The notes under the pieces: model-generated
What the model was told of the DNA's origin: nothing
The model's database searches: none
What the model saw: only the letters and a program-made list of their open reading frames with translations
DNA from: Bhargavaea cecembensis
GTDB taxonomy: Bacteria; Bacillota; Bacilli; Bacillales_A; Planococcaceae
Reading direction: 5' to 3'
Length of the DNA: 64,000 nt
Assembly: GCF_001619585.1 (NCBI RefSeq)
Contig: NZ_LQNT01000001.1
Span: 186,001 to 250,000, forward strand
Part shown: piece by piece, positions 24,625 to 32,498 of the stretch
Layout: every line of letters begins with the position of its first letter
Position numbering within the stretch: the stretch's first letter is position 1
Made by a program: the position numbers and the translations under genes

Positions 24625-25191
24625 TTGGATAAGCGGGAGCGGATCATTCAAGCCGCAATAGAAGTATTTCGGGAACACGGAATAGAGAAAACCAAAATCT
24701 CCGATATCGTGAAAAAAGCACAGATTGCCCAGGGGACGTTTTACCTGTACTTTCCATCCAAACTCTCTGTCATGCCGGCCATTGCCGAGAAAATGGCTGC
24801 TCGCATGGAAGGGGCCATCCGACAAAGTGTAGATTCACAAAAAGAGTGGACAGGCCAGCTCCGTGAGATGATCGGAGCCGTATTCACCGTCACCGGTGAG
24901 TACCGGGATGTATCCGCCCTTGTCTATGCAGGGCTTTCTGCGACAGAGCATGTCAGGGAATGGGAGGATATTTACCGGCCTCTCTACATGAGGGTTGCAA
25001 CGATTATTGAAGAATGGGAGAGGGAGGGCGGAGTCCGCAAGACAGATCCGCACAGGACGGCGAGATTATTAATCGGGCTTGCCGAGTCCGCAGCAGAACA
25101 GGTTTATCTGTTCGATTCCTTTGATCCGGCAGAAGAACAGAAACAACAAGAAGCAGTTTATGAATTTGTCATTAACGCTTTACGGATGTAA
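24625..25191 (+). CDS. TetR-family repressor (YvdT-like)
   Basis: A 188-aa repressor with an N-terminal helix-turn-helix: DKRERIIQAAIEVFREHGIEKTKISDIVKKAQIAQGTFYLYFPSK. The ligand-binding part ends in ARLLIGLAESAAEQVYLFD. The TTG start 24625 is chosen because GGAGAGG lies at the right distance; an upstream ATG at 24592 sits inside the operator and has no site. Two SMR pump genes follow. Gene order resembles yvdT-yvdS-yvdR of Bacillus subtilis (from memory). It should repress itself and the pump until a drug-like ligand binds. Confidence 0.9.
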   Translation: MDKRERIIQAAIEVFREHGIEKTKISDIVKKAQIAQGTFYLYFPSKLSVMPAIAEKMAARMEGAIRQSVDSQKEWTGQLREMIGAVFTVTGEYRDVSALVYAGLSATEHVREWEDIYRPLYMRVATIIEEWEREGGVRKTDPHRTARLLIGLAESAAEQVYLFDSFDPAEEQKQQEAVYEFVINALRM

Positions 25192-25213
25192 AGCGTAGTT
25201 TTATAAACCATAG

Positions 25214-25230
25214 TGACTGAAAGTCATTCA
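25214..25230. promoter_or_regulatory. operator copy 2 of the TetR-SMR operon
   Basis: TGACTGAAAGTCATTCA, a near-palindrome located between the repressor stop and the first pump gene, 16 nt before ATG 25246. It matches copy 1 in inverted orientation. Confidence 0.75.
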
Positions 25231-25245
25231 GTAGGAGGAGCAATA

Positions 25246-25584
25246 ATGAACAAAGCATGGTTTTACGTCATGCTCACCTGCACATTTGAACTGTTATGGG
25301 TTTATGGTTTCAGCACGGCGGACAGGTGGTGGCATTGGGCACTGATTCTTGGAATCATTGTCGTGGATTTTCATTTTCTTGCGAAAGCGTGTGAACAGTT
25401 GCCTACCGGAACGGTCTACGCGGTTTTCGCCGCGGCAGGAGCTGTCGGTACGGTAGTGATGGATGTGTATCTGTTCGGAGGGACGATGAACGGAGACAAG
25501 CTATTCTTTATCTTGCTGCTTGTGGCAGGAGTGATCTCCCTCAAAATGGCTGACGGAAATGAAGAAAGAAAGGTGAATGGATGA
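25246..25584 (+). CDS. small multidrug resistance (SMR) subunit 1
   Basis: A 112-aa protein with four membrane helices. The essential glutamate of TM1 is in MLTCTFELLWVYGF (Glu14), and the conserved loop GTVYAVFAAAGAVGTVVMDV is present. In paired SMR pumps the two subunits insert in opposite orientation to export organic cations or guanidinium-like compounds. ATG 25246 follows AGGAGGAG; the longer frame from 25213 begins in the operator. It overlaps subunit 2 by 4 bp. No ykkC guanidine riboswitch is present; a TetR operator is. Confidence 0.92.
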   Translation: MNKAWFYVMLTCTFELLWVYGFSTADRWWHWALILGIIVVDFHFLAKACEQLPTGTVYAVFAAAGAVGTVVMDVYLFGGTMNGDKLFFILLLVAGVISLKMADGNEERKVNG

Positions 25585-25898
25585 TGGGCTGGATGTTTGT
25601 AGGGGCTGCCGCTCTGTTTGAAGTCATCGGTGCTATCGGACTGAATCTGTATAGCAAGAAAAGAGATTGGATCCGCATGCTGCTGTATGCCGGCGGATTC
25701 GGACTGTCTTTCATTCTGCTGTATCAGTCGCTTTCCTATCTGCAGCTGAGTATCGCCTATGCTGTCTGGGTCGGACTCGGCACAGCAGGAGCCGTCCTGA
25801 TGAATATGCTGCTGTTCAATGAAACCCGCAATTTGCACCGGATTCTCAGTCTGCTCGTAATTCTGGCGGGCGTGGTCGGCCTGAAAATAGTGTCATGA
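25581..25898 (+). CDS. small multidrug resistance (SMR) subunit 2
   Basis: A 105-aa four-helix SMR protein. TM1 carries LFEVIGAIGLNLY with the conserved Glu; TM2-3 include LSIAYAVWVGLGTAGAVLMN. The extended loop KKRDWIRM between TM1 and TM2 gives it a different charge balance from subunit 1, as in heteromeric EbrAB/YvdRS-type pairs. The ATGA overlap couples it to subunit 1. It is followed by a hairpin serving mainly proA. Confidence 0.92.
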   Translation: MMGWMFVGAAALFEVIGAIGLNLYSKKRDWIRMLLYAGGFGLSFILLYQSLSYLQLSIAYAVWVGLGTAGAVLMNMLLFNETRNLHRILSLLVILAGVVGLKIVS

Positions 25899-25928
25899 AA
25901 AAGCCGGCTCCGTGTATTGGAGCCGGCT
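25897..25928. terminator. terminator for proA (minus) and the SMR operon
   Basis: AGCCGGCTCC (25902-25911) pairs with GGAGCCGGCT (25919-25928). On the minus strand it is followed by TTTTTC, a proper U-tract; on the plus strand the tract is weak. Confidence 0.75.
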
Positions 25929-25968
25929 GTATCTGCCATGCAGGAATTTCATAACAGGTGGCGAAAGG

Positions 25969-27231
25969 TTACTTGCACTGACCGTGGCCAGAAATCAGGG
26001 TTTTAACTGAGGTAAGGGCCGGGAGACCCATCGGCCCGCGCGCATGCAATTTCTGGGTGCTGATTCCGAGTTCTGCGCCGAAACCGAACTCGAAACCGTC
26101 GGTGAAGCGAGTGGAGGCATTGTGATAGACTGCCGCGGCATCCACTCCAAGCTGGAACTTTGCCGCATCAGGCAGGCTGGATGTCACAATGGCTTCTGAG
26201 TGGCGCGTGCCGTACGTATTGATATGGGCGATGGCTTCCTCGGTGGAAGCGACAATCTTGACGGCAACTTCCAGATCGAGGTATTCCAATCCCCAGTCTT
26301 CATCTGTTGCGACAAGCACGCCGTCTGCAAGATGGACGACCGCATCGTCACCGTGGACAACGACACCTTCCCATTGGAGCGCTGCAACAAGGTCTGCCGT
26401 GTGGGGCCAGTTCTGATGGATCAAAATCTTCTCAGCGGCATTGCAGACGGAAGGGCGTTGCGTCTTGGCATTTACCGCAATGCTGATCGCCATATCCTTA
26501 TCTGCGGTTTCATCGATGTAGACATGGCAGTTTCCTGCACCCGTTTCGATCACGGGAACGGTCGCATTGTCGACCACGGTACGGATCAGGTTTGCGCTGC
26601 CACGTGGGATGAGGACATCGAGGACGTCATTCATCTTGAAGAGGCGGGCGGCTGTCTCACGGCTCGTGTCTTCCACAAGCTGTACGGCATCTTCCGGAAG
26701 CCCGGCTGTGGCGATGGCCTCCCGGATGACACTCACCAGTGCCTTGTTGGAGTGGATGGCGGAAGAGCTGCCTCTCAATATCACGGCATTTCCCGTTTTC
26801 AGGCAAAGTGCGGCCGCGTCCACCGTGACATTCGGTCGTGCCTCATAGATGATCCCGACGACGCCGAGAGGTACACGTACCGTGGACAGTTTTAATCCGT
26901 TCGGCCGCTCCCATTCTTCAAGTACCTGGCCGACCGGATCGGTCAGCTTGGTCAGGTCGATCAGTGCGTCCGCCATCGCTTTGATGCGGCCTTCATCCAG
27001 CATGAGCCGGTCAAGGAGGGAGTCGGACAGGCCTGCTTCACGCCCTGCTTCCAAATCTGCATGGTTTGCTTCGATGATGGACGGTGTATTGGACAGCAGA
27101 CCGGCAGAGATGGCTTTTAGTGCCTCGTCCTTCACCGGTGTCGTCAGGCCGCCCATGATTGAGGCTGCGTGTTTTGCTTTTTCGCCCTTTGTTTGAAGCT
27201 CATCGGCTTGAGTGATCTGTACGTTCGTCAT
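25969..27231 (-). CDS. proA: gamma-glutamyl phosphate reductase
   Basis: A 420-aa NADPH enzyme of proline synthesis that reduces glutamyl-5-phosphate to the semialdehyde. Aldehyde-dehydrogenase fold. The cofactor and active-site region includes [34 protein letters not shown], and the catalytic Cys lies in [13 protein letters not shown]; the end has [22 protein letters not shown]. Length is standard. Its ATG overlaps the proB stop (ATGA). Proline is a major compatible solute in Bacillales, so this operon complements the OpuF importer. Confidence 0.97.
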   Translation of the reverse strand: MTNVQITQADELQTKGEKAKHAASIMGGLTTPVKDEALKAISAGLLSNTPSIIEANHADLEAGREAGLSDSLLDRLMLDEGRIKAMADALIDLTKLTDPVGQVLEEWERPNGLKLSTVRVPLGVVGIIYEARPNVTVDAAALCLKTGNAVILRGSSSAIHSNKALVSVIREAIATAGLPEDAVQLVEDTSRETAARLFKMNDVLDVLIPRGSANLIRTVVDNATVPVIETGAGNCHVYIDETADKDMAISIAVNAKTQRPSVCNAAEKILIHQNWPHTADLVAALQWEGVVVHGDDAVVHLADGVLVATDEDWGLEYLDLEVAVKIVASTEEAIAHINTYGTRHSEAIVTSSLPDAAKFQLGVDAAAVYHNASTRFTDGFEFGFGAELGISTQKLHARGPMGLPALTSVKTLISGHGQCK

Positions 27232-28352
27232 CGTACCGCCTCCTTGGTTTTAAGATGGATCCACCGGTTGCAGTGGATGACTTCAGGCGTGGTTCCGCCG
27301 GAAATTTTCATGGCTTCGTCTCCCGGCTTGCCGATGATCTGACTGACGGTGTCGGCAGGATAGTTCACCATGCCCCTTCCGATCAGTTCACCGCCCTCAT
27401 CGAGGACATTGACCACTTCACCCTGATTGAAGTTCCCGCTGACGGAGGTGATGCCGATAGGGAGAAGGCTGGTACCTTTTCCTGCAAGTGCGCGGGCCGC
27501 GCCGCCGTCAACGGTGATGCTCCCGGCCGGTACTGAGCAAAGGGCCATCCAGCGTTTGGAATCCTTACCGGACATCAGAGAGGAAATTCCGATATAAGTT
27601 CCATCACCGCGTCCTTCCATAATATCGATGAGTTTCTCGGGGCCGTCTCCCGTCCCGATGAATACATGGACGCCAAGACTTCCTGCTGTTCTGGCGGCGA
27701 GGACTTTCGAGCGCATTCCTCCGGTTCCGACCGAAGATCCGGCACCTGATGCCTGCTTCAGAAGTCCATCATGGATTTCGGGGATGAAACTGTATTTCTT
27801 GGCATTGGGATTCTTGTTAGGATTGCCGTCGTAAAGCCCGTTGACATCGGTGAGTATGACGAGGTATTCGGCATGTACAAGTCCTGCTACAAGTGCGGAC
27901 AGCATATCATTGTCTCCAAATGTAATTCCCTCTACCGAAACGGAATCATTCTCGTTCACAATTGGCAGGGCCCTTCTGTGAAGCAATTCTTCGAGCATCC
28001 TTCCGGTATTATGGAAACGCTCCTTGCGGATGAGGTCCTGCCTCGTCAGAAGCAACTGAGCGGTCACAATTCCATGGCTCCTGAATGCATCTGTATAGGC
28101 CTGCATCAGCAGACCCTGTCCGACAGCGGCTGCCGCCTGCTTGCCGGCAGTCGTGCCGGGACGGGCAGCATACCCGAGGTCCCGGAATCCGGCAGCCACT
28201 GCGCCTGACGAAACGAGAACGACTTCATGGCCGGCCTCCATAAGCAAAGCGATTGCAGCCGTATGTTCGCGGACCTTTTCGGGCGACAATCCGCCACACG
28301 TATCCGTTAGTGAACTGCTCCCTATTTTGACGACAATCCGCCTTTTCTTCAT
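27228..28352 (-). CDS. proB: glutamate 5-kinase with PUA domain
   Basis: A 374-aa kinase for the first step of proline synthesis. The amino-acid-kinase domain covers residues 1 to about 255 ([50 protein letters not shown]); a C-terminal PUA domain follows ([23 protein letters not shown]). ATG 28352 is used; the upstream in-frame TTG would leave no ribosome site. The leader is only about 30 nt after a plausible promoter, so no T-box is present, unlike some proline-regulated Bacillus proBA operons. Control may be by feedback inhibition. Confidence 0.96.
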   Translation of the reverse strand: MKKRRIVVKIGSSSLTDTCGGLSPEKVREHTAAIALLMEAGHEVVLVSSGAVAAGFRDLGYAARPGTTAGKQAAAAVGQGLLMQAYTDAFRSHGIVTAQLLLTRQDLIRKERFHNTGRMLEELLHRRALPIVNENDSVSVEGITFGDNDMLSALVAGLVHAEYLVILTDVNGLYDGNPNKNPNAKKYSFIPEIHDGLLKQASGAGSSVGTGGMRSKVLAARTAGSLGVHVFIGTGDGPEKLIDIMEGRGDGTYIGISSLMSGKDSKRWMALCSVPAGSITVDGGAARALAGKGTSLLPIGITSVSGNFNQGEVVNVLDEGGELIGRGMVNYPADTVSQIIGKPGDEAMKISGGTTPEVIHCNRWIHLKTKEAVR

Positions 28353-28384
28353 CCGAAACGCCCCCAATGCGAATGTTAAGAATT

Positions 28385-28413
28385 ATTATGCAACATTTCT
28401 GATTTTTAATCAA
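28385..28413 (-). promoter_or_regulatory. candidate sigma-A promoter of proBA
   Basis: On the minus strand, TTGATT (28413-28408), 17-nt spacer, CATAAT (28390-28385), about 30 nt before the proB start. Confidence 0.6.
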
Positions 28414-28505
28414 TAAGAAACTGGCGCAAAATATTTTTTCTTTTTTTAAACGAATCTTTTCTAATAGTAAACCGTAACTGTATAAAATGGAACCAAAGGG
28501 GAGCT

Positions 28506-28787
28506 ATGAAAATGCTGGGTGCGATTTTTATTGTGATGATTGTCATGACGATTCCACTTACTGCAATTATCACCGATCACAGAAGAAGAATGGCCAGATA
28601 CCAGGCTGACAGGCTCCAGGATGAAATTGAACTTGAAAAACTGAAACAGCAGAACTTTATCGCCGAAACGGAAAAAATGAAGATTGAACTGGAAAAAATG
28701 AAGCTGGATTACACGGCGGCAGATGGTTTATCAAAGAAAAAATTGGGCGAAAGAGTCCTATTACCTGAAGCAGCGGATGGCAAGTAA
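28506..28787 (+). CDS. small membrane-anchored coiled-coil protein
   Basis: A 93-aa protein with one N-terminal membrane segment (MLGAIFIVMIVMTIPLTAII) followed by a basic stop (DHRRR). A charged coiled coil follows from about 32 to 73, with regular IELEKLKQQ and MKIELEKMKLDY heptads. The topology suggests an anchor with a cytoplasmic rod. It is not recognised as a named family; some resemblance to short phage-shock/YvlB-like or divIVA-neighbour proteins is only general. ATG 28506 follows AAAGGGGAG. It is monocistronic. Confidence 0.75.
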   Translation: MKMLGAIFIVMIVMTIPLTAIITDHRRRMARYQADRLQDEIELEKLKQQNFIAETEKMKIELEKMKLDYTAADGLSKKKLGERVLLPEAADGK

Positions 28788-28821
28788 GCATCTGCTGTTT
28801 TTCTTATGCGGGTCGGAAATA

Positions 28822-28850
28822 TTTACACGGCAGGCAACCCGTGATAATAT
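28822..28850 (+). promoter_or_regulatory. promoter of the MarR-MFS operon
   Basis: TTTACA (28822-28827), 17-nt spacer, TAATAT (28845-28850). The -10 box abuts the MarR operator, a layout that suits repression. Confidence 0.6.
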
Positions 28851-28870
28851 TAGTTAGCAAAACTAACTAA
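28850..28870. promoter_or_regulatory. MarR-type operator, perfect palindrome
   Basis: TTAGTTAG (28850-28857), CAAAA, CTAACTAA (28863-28870): perfect 8-bp arms, 18 nt upstream of the marR-type ATG. Short TTAGTTAG-like palindromes are typical of MarR/OhrR-family binding sites. Confidence 0.8.
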
Positions 28871-28888
28871 CTATCGGGTGGGGATTCC

Positions 28889-29308
28889 ATGGAACTGAAA
28901 TCGCACCAATTGTTTTTCAGGAGGTTTACTGACCTGTACCGTCCGTTCATCCAAAGGTCGGCCGAAGTTCTGGCAAAAGAGGGACTGACTGTTCCACAAT
29001 GGTCGGCTCTGCGTCTCATTGCCGAGCAGGATGAAATGTCACCGGCTGAGCTTGCAGCACGGCAGTTTGTCGAAAAACCGACCGTTTCCAGGACAATTCA
29101 GCAGCTGTTGGAAAGCGGAATGATTGAAACCAGGCAGGGTCAGGATAAGAGGGCCAAGATCATCCTGCTGACTGTAAAAGGACACGAGACATATGACAGG
29201 ACGTCATCATCCATCGAAAAACTTGAACGGGAAGTGGTCGGTGACATTCCGGAGCAAGAACAAAACACCATGATCAGACGCTTGACGGAGATGCGGGAGC
29301 GCCTGTAA
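28889..29308 (+). CDS. MarR-family transcriptional regulator
   Basis: A 139-aa winged-helix dimer. Order: dimerisation helix (LFFRRFTDLYRPFIQRSAEVL), helix-turn-helix (MSPAELAARQFVEKPTVSRTIQQLLESG), wing (MIETRQGQDKRAKIILLT) and C-terminal dimerisation helix. No OhrR-type N-terminal cysteine is seen, so a ligand rather than peroxide is the likelier signal. It is co-transcribed with the MFS exporter that starts 30 nt downstream. It likely represses the pair through the palindrome at 28850-28870. The pair resembles ywoH-ywoG of B. subtilis. Confidence 0.92.
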   Translation: MELKSHQLFFRRFTDLYRPFIQRSAEVLAKEGLTVPQWSALRLIAEQDEMSPAELAARQFVEKPTVSRTIQQLLESGMIETRQGQDKRAKIILLTVKGHETYDRTSSSIEKLEREVVGDIPEQEQNTMIRRLTEMRERL

Positions 29309-29338
29309 TACAGCGCGTTGTTTAGAAAGAGGTTGTAT

Positions 29339-30526
29339 ATGCAAAGTCATAAGCTTTGGACGAAAGATTTTATTTTTGCTTCACTCATTAACTTTTTCCT
29401 GATTATCGTCATGTACCTTTTGATGGTGACGATCGGTCCGTTTGCTGCAGACAGATTCCAGGCGGATGCCGGAACGGCAGGACTCGTTTCGGGTTCCTAT
29501 ATCATCGGTGCTCTGATGGCACGTTTCGTTGCCGGTCCGTTAGTCGAAAAAATCGGCAACAAGAAAGTATTGCTGGCCGGTACGCTTCTTTACGTCATTT
29601 CTGGGGCTACCTACTTTTTTGCCTTCAACCTGCCGCTTCTTGTTTTAATCCGCTTTGTCCACGGCATGGGAATGGGAGTCGGTTCGACCGCAACTGGATC
29701 AATCGTCGCCAGGGTGCTGCCTCCGGACCGCAGGGGGGAAGGAATCGGATATTATAGCTTGAGTTCTGTTCTCGGGGCTGCACTGGGACCATTTCTCGGT
29801 ATATTGCTTGCAAAGCATCTGCCGTTTACGATGCTCTTCCTTTTCTGTACGATATTGGCTCTTGCCTCTTTCATTTTGGCCATTACGATCAAGGCAGATG
29901 AAAAATTGGAACCTGCCAGCGTACAGGAGGAAAAGAAACGATTCAGCATCTGGTCGGTCGTTGAGAAGAATGCACTTCCAATCGGCGTTGTCACACTGTT
30001 TGTAGCAGTCGCATATGGCGGGGTGCTGAGTTTTATCATGTTTTACTCGGAAGAAATGGATCTTGTGACGGCTTCCAGCTTCTTCTTCCTCGTCTATGCG
30101 GTAACTGTGCTGCTTTCAAGGCCTTTCACCGGAAAGCTATTGGATCTGAAAGGCGGCAACATCGTAATCGTGCCTGCTCTTCTTCTCTTTGCAGGAGGAC
30201 TGATCCTGCTCAGCGAATCAGCAACAGGCGTCATGCTGCTCGGAGCGGGAGTGCTGATCGGTCTTGGTTTCGGTAACTTCCAGTCGAGTGCACAGGCCAT
30301 CTCTGTAAAAGTGGCGGATCCCCATCGGATGGGGCTCGCCACCTCCACATTCTTTATCTTCCTCGATTTCGGCGTAGGCTTCGGTCCCTACATCCTGGGA
30401 AGCCTCGTTCCGCTCTTAGGATATGCGGGGATCTATAAGCTCTTGGCCGGAGTGGTCTTGTTCGCCCTATTATTATACGTGGCCGTTTATGGGGTGAAGG
30501 AACACCGTCTGAGAAAAACTGCATAA
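29339..30526 (+). CDS. MFS transporter (drug-efflux type)
   Basis: A 395-aa major-facilitator protein with 12 membrane segments. It has the loop 2-3 motif AGPLVEKIGNKKVLLAG, motif C-like glycines in TM5 (GLGAALGPFLGILLA region: SVLGAALGPFLG) and a second-half loop FTGKLLDLKGGNIV. This points to an efflux antiporter. ATG 29339 follows AAAGAGG; a TTG at 29318 is less likely. It is governed by the MarR protein before it and followed by a clear terminator. Confidence 0.9.
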   Translation: MQSHKLWTKDFIFASLINFFLIIVMYLLMVTIGPFAADRFQADAGTAGLVSGSYIIGALMARFVAGPLVEKIGNKKVLLAGTLLYVISGATYFFAFNLPLLVLIRFVHGMGMGVGSTATGSIVARVLPPDRRGEGIGYYSLSSVLGAALGPFLGILLAKHLPFTMLFLFCTILALASFILAITIKADEKLEPASVQEEKKRFSIWSVVEKNALPIGVVTLFVAVAYGGVLSFIMFYSEEMDLVTASSFFFLVYAVTVLLSRPFTGKLLDLKGGNIVIVPALLLFAGGLILLSESATGVMLLGAGVLIGLGFGNFQSSAQAISVKVADPHRMGLATSTFFIFLDFGVGFGPYILGSLVPLLGYAGIYKLLAGVVLFALLLYVAVYGVKEHRLRKTA

Positions 30527-30531
30527 AGCAT

Positions 30532-30559
30532 AAAGGATGCCGATCCTGGCATCCTTTTT
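30532..30559 (+). terminator. terminator after the MarR-MFS operon
   Basis: AAAGGATGCC (30532-30541) and GGCATCCTTT (30548-30557) with GATCCT loop, followed by TT. Confidence 0.88.
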
Positions 30560-30798
30560 GGTTTTCCGGAGACGAGATAGGGAGATTCGTGTATAATCGC
30601 TTACAACCGAGTGAAGATCCCAGATTATCCGGGGTCATGCTTTCGGGATCCCCTTCCGGAGAACCATGACTATAGAACGATTTCGACAAATATCGAAACA
30701 ATTTGCATCAGAGGACGGGAAAATTGATATTCTATTTATAGTTTGTGGAAGATTAATCGGATCGTGCCCATTCGGCCGTCCGGAAACGGAGGAACGTC
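30560..30798. other. intergenic region with nested inverted repeats
   Basis: A 239-bp gene-free stretch. A TATAAT (30592-30597) has no good -35 box. Two inverted repeats stand out: GTCATG near 30634 with CATGAC near 30666, enclosing CCGGGG/CCCC pairs, and TTTCGA CAAATA TCGAAA at about 30683-30700. They could be leader structure or operator for the carbonic-anhydrase-like gene. No reading frame is convincing. Confidence 0.4.
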
Positions 30799-31209
30799 AT
30801 GGCAAAAAATGAATTTGTGACAGCAATCAACTGTATGGACGGCCGTGTTCAGGAACCGGTCATGAACTGGATGAAAGAACGCTACGATGCGCTTTATGTG
30901 GATATGATCACAGAAGCTGGCCCGAACAAACTGCTCAGAAGCGATAATAAAGTTCTGATTGAAAATATCCATGACCGTGTCCGTGTCTCGACCGACCGTC
31001 ACGGGTCCCAGTATATTGCGATTGCCGGCCATTATGACTGTGCCGGTTATCCGGTGAGTGCAGAGAAGAAAAAAGGCAAGATCCTTGATTCGGTGGATCT
31101 GATTGAATCCTGGAACCTTGGATTCAAGGAAATCGCCGGACTTTATATTAACGAAAAGTGGGAAGTTGAGGTCGTCTGTATCAAGACCGACAATCCCGTA
31201 GAGGCTTGA
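30799..31209 (+). CDS. short beta-carbonic-anhydrase-like protein
   Basis: A 136-aa protein. It keeps the zinc and dyad motifs of beta-carbonic anhydrases: CxDxR (Cys12-Met-Asp14-Gly-Arg16) and HxxC (His78...Cys81 in AGHYDCAG). It is much shorter than true enzymes (about 190-220 aa), and the usual Q/FY substrate-pocket region is missing, so activity is uncertain. Similar short proteins are widespread in Bacilli and labelled carbonic anhydrase or hypothetical. ATG 30799 follows GGAGGAACGTC. It is 25 nt upstream of a DUF4440 gene and probably co-transcribed. Confidence 0.8.
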   Translation: MAKNEFVTAINCMDGRVQEPVMNWMKERYDALYVDMITEAGPNKLLRSDNKVLIENIHDRVRVSTDRHGSQYIAIAGHYDCAGYPVSAEKKKGKILDSVDLIESWNLGFKEIAGLYINEKWEVEVVCIKTDNPVEA

Positions 31210-31234
31210 AACCCGGTATAGAGGTGAAAGCCGT

Positions 31235-31603
31235 ATGGAAAAACTGACACATCATATCCTTAAGCTTGAGCAGGAATTATTGGATACCTCGGTCAGAAAC
31301 GATCCGGCCCGGTTTGGGCCGCTGCTACACGATTCTTTTATAGAACATGGGCAGTCGGGGAGAAGATTCTCGAAGGCGGACTGTCTGGAAGGCGGAACGC
31401 TCGGAAGTGTCAATCTCCGCATCAGTCAATTTAAGCTGCTTCCGATCAGTGAACGTGCCGTACTTGCCGTTTACCGGACGGAGAATCCGGAAACCGGAAA
31501 AACGGCAAACCGAAGCTCGATCTGGAAGTCCGATGGGATCACCTGGAAGATGATGTTTCATCAGGGGACGCCTGTTCCGTCCGAAGTAGTGGCAGATTCG
31601 TGA
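31235..31603 (+). CDS. DUF4440 / NTF2-like protein
   Basis: A 122-aa protein of the SnoaL/NTF2-like superfamily. It shows the helix HHILKLEQELLDTSVRNDPARFGPLLHDSFIEHGQSG, then strands LRISQFKLLPISERAVLAVYRTE and the closing SIWKSDGITWKMMFHQGTP. This matches DUF4440, whose members are small ligand-binding or enzymatic cones of unknown role. ATG 31235 follows GAGGTGAAAG. It sits directly after the carbonic-anhydrase-like gene. Confidence 0.85.
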   Translation: MEKLTHHILKLEQELLDTSVRNDPARFGPLLHDSFIEHGQSGRRFSKADCLEGGTLGSVNLRISQFKLLPISERAVLAVYRTENPETGKTANRSSIWKSDGITWKMMFHQGTPVPSEVVADS

Positions 31604-31741
31604 AAAAATCGTGATTCAGAAAGACTCCGCACACAATTTTAGCAGAGACTATCTGTCACAAAATCCTGGTATGGGGTACAATGAAGAGTGAAGGGTTACA
31701 CCCGGATCAAGTTATTGAATTGGTGTTAAGGAGGAACTGCC

Positions 31742-31843
31742 TTGAATTACTTGGGAGATACTTTACTTCCGATTCTGATCATTGTATCAATCGTTGCATT
31801 TATCGCCATCATCGGTCTCGGAATCATGAAAAACTGGCGCTGA
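31742..31843 (+). CDS. 33-aa single-pass membrane protein
   Basis: A TTG-initiated microprotein: start 31742, stop TGA 31841-31843, preceded by a strong AAGGAGGAA (31728-31736) 5 nt away. It has one long hydrophobic helix (LLPILIIVSIVAFIAIIGLGIM) and a short basic end KNWR, a classic single-pass inner-membrane microprotein. A bidirectional terminator begins 9 nt after the stop, so it is a complete transcription unit. A possible promoter is TGTCAC-17-TACAAT, ending near 31680. Function unknown. Confidence 0.7.
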   Translation: MNYLGDTLLPILIIVSIVAFIAIIGLGIMKNWR

Positions 31844-31851
31844 TCAGCCAC

Positions 31852-31891
31852 AAAAAACGGGAGCTGCGGATTCGTTCGCAGCTCCCGTTTT
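31852..31891. terminator. bidirectional terminator between microprotein and universal stress protein
   Basis: AACGGGAGCTGCG (31856-31868) pairs with CGCAGCTCCCGTT (31877-31889), with an A-run before and Ts after. Confidence 0.88.
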
Positions 31892-31908
31892 CATATCCGG
31901 AGAAGAGG

Positions 31909-32325
31909 TCATTTAATGATCATCACCGGGCAATCGGAGCGTTTCATGACTTTATGGCTGACGCTGCCGAGAACCATTTCCTGCAGGGGATTCAGTCCTC
32001 TGCTTCCGATGATGACCAGATCGAAGGAATGGGCGTTGGCGTGTGAAACAATCGCCGGTCCCGGATCACCGTGAAGGATGTTCACTTCGTAAGGGATATC
32101 TTCCTTTTTCAGCAACTCTTCAGCCGGGAGGAGACGCTGTCTTCTCTGCATCTCCAGGTCGGAACGTCCCTTGGCATGCAGGACAGAATCCTTGGATTTC
32201 GAGTAATCGGCAACATAGGCGATCTCAATGGCACCATCCATCGCTTTCGCAATCGCGGCGGCATGTTCGGCGGCACGGAGAGAATGATCGGAACCGTCTA
32301 CAGCCAGAAGTATCCGTTTATACAT
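31909..32325 (-). CDS. universal stress protein (UspA family)
   Basis: A 138-aa USP. It opens MYKRILLAVDGSDHSLRAAEHA and has the ATP-binding loop GSRGLNPLQEMVLGSVSHKV, which fits the G-2x-G-9x-G(S/T) rule, so it should bind ATP. USPs accumulate in starvation and oxidative stress and act by binding partners. Standard length. ATG 32325 follows GAGGAGATC on the coding strand. It is monocistronic. Confidence 0.93.
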   Translation of the reverse strand: MYKRILLAVDGSDHSLRAAEHAAAIAKAMDGAIEIAYVADYSKSKDSVLHAKGRSDLEMQRRQRLLPAEELLKKEDIPYEVNILHGDPGPAIVSHANAHSFDLVIIGSRGLNPLQEMVLGSVSHKVMKRSDCPVMIIK

Positions 32326-32462
32326 ATACGATCTCCTCCTCTGTCTCTCTGGCAGACCTGATTATTACTCTTCCCGAAACTTTTATGCTTCACGCAAGAA
32401 TGCACCTCTTCTTTAAAAAGGTTCCGCCCTGGAGGAAGAAAATCCTTCTTAGGCCGGGTATG

Positions 32463-32493
32463 AAAAGCCCGCAGCACATTGGGCTGCGGGCTT
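32463..32493 (-). terminator. terminator after fetB
   Basis: AGCCCGCAGC (32466-32475) pairs with GCTGCGGGCT (32483-32492). On the minus strand it is followed by TTTTCA. Confidence 0.8.
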
Positions 32494-32498
32494 CGGGA

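Noticed and set aside
25192-25245. ykkC guanidine riboswitch before the SMR genes
   Set aside because: The gap is only 54 nt and is occupied by the TetR operator.
28353-28500. T-box leader before proBA
   Set aside because: The distance from promoter to start is about 30 nt; no stem I, specifier loop or T-box sequence fits.
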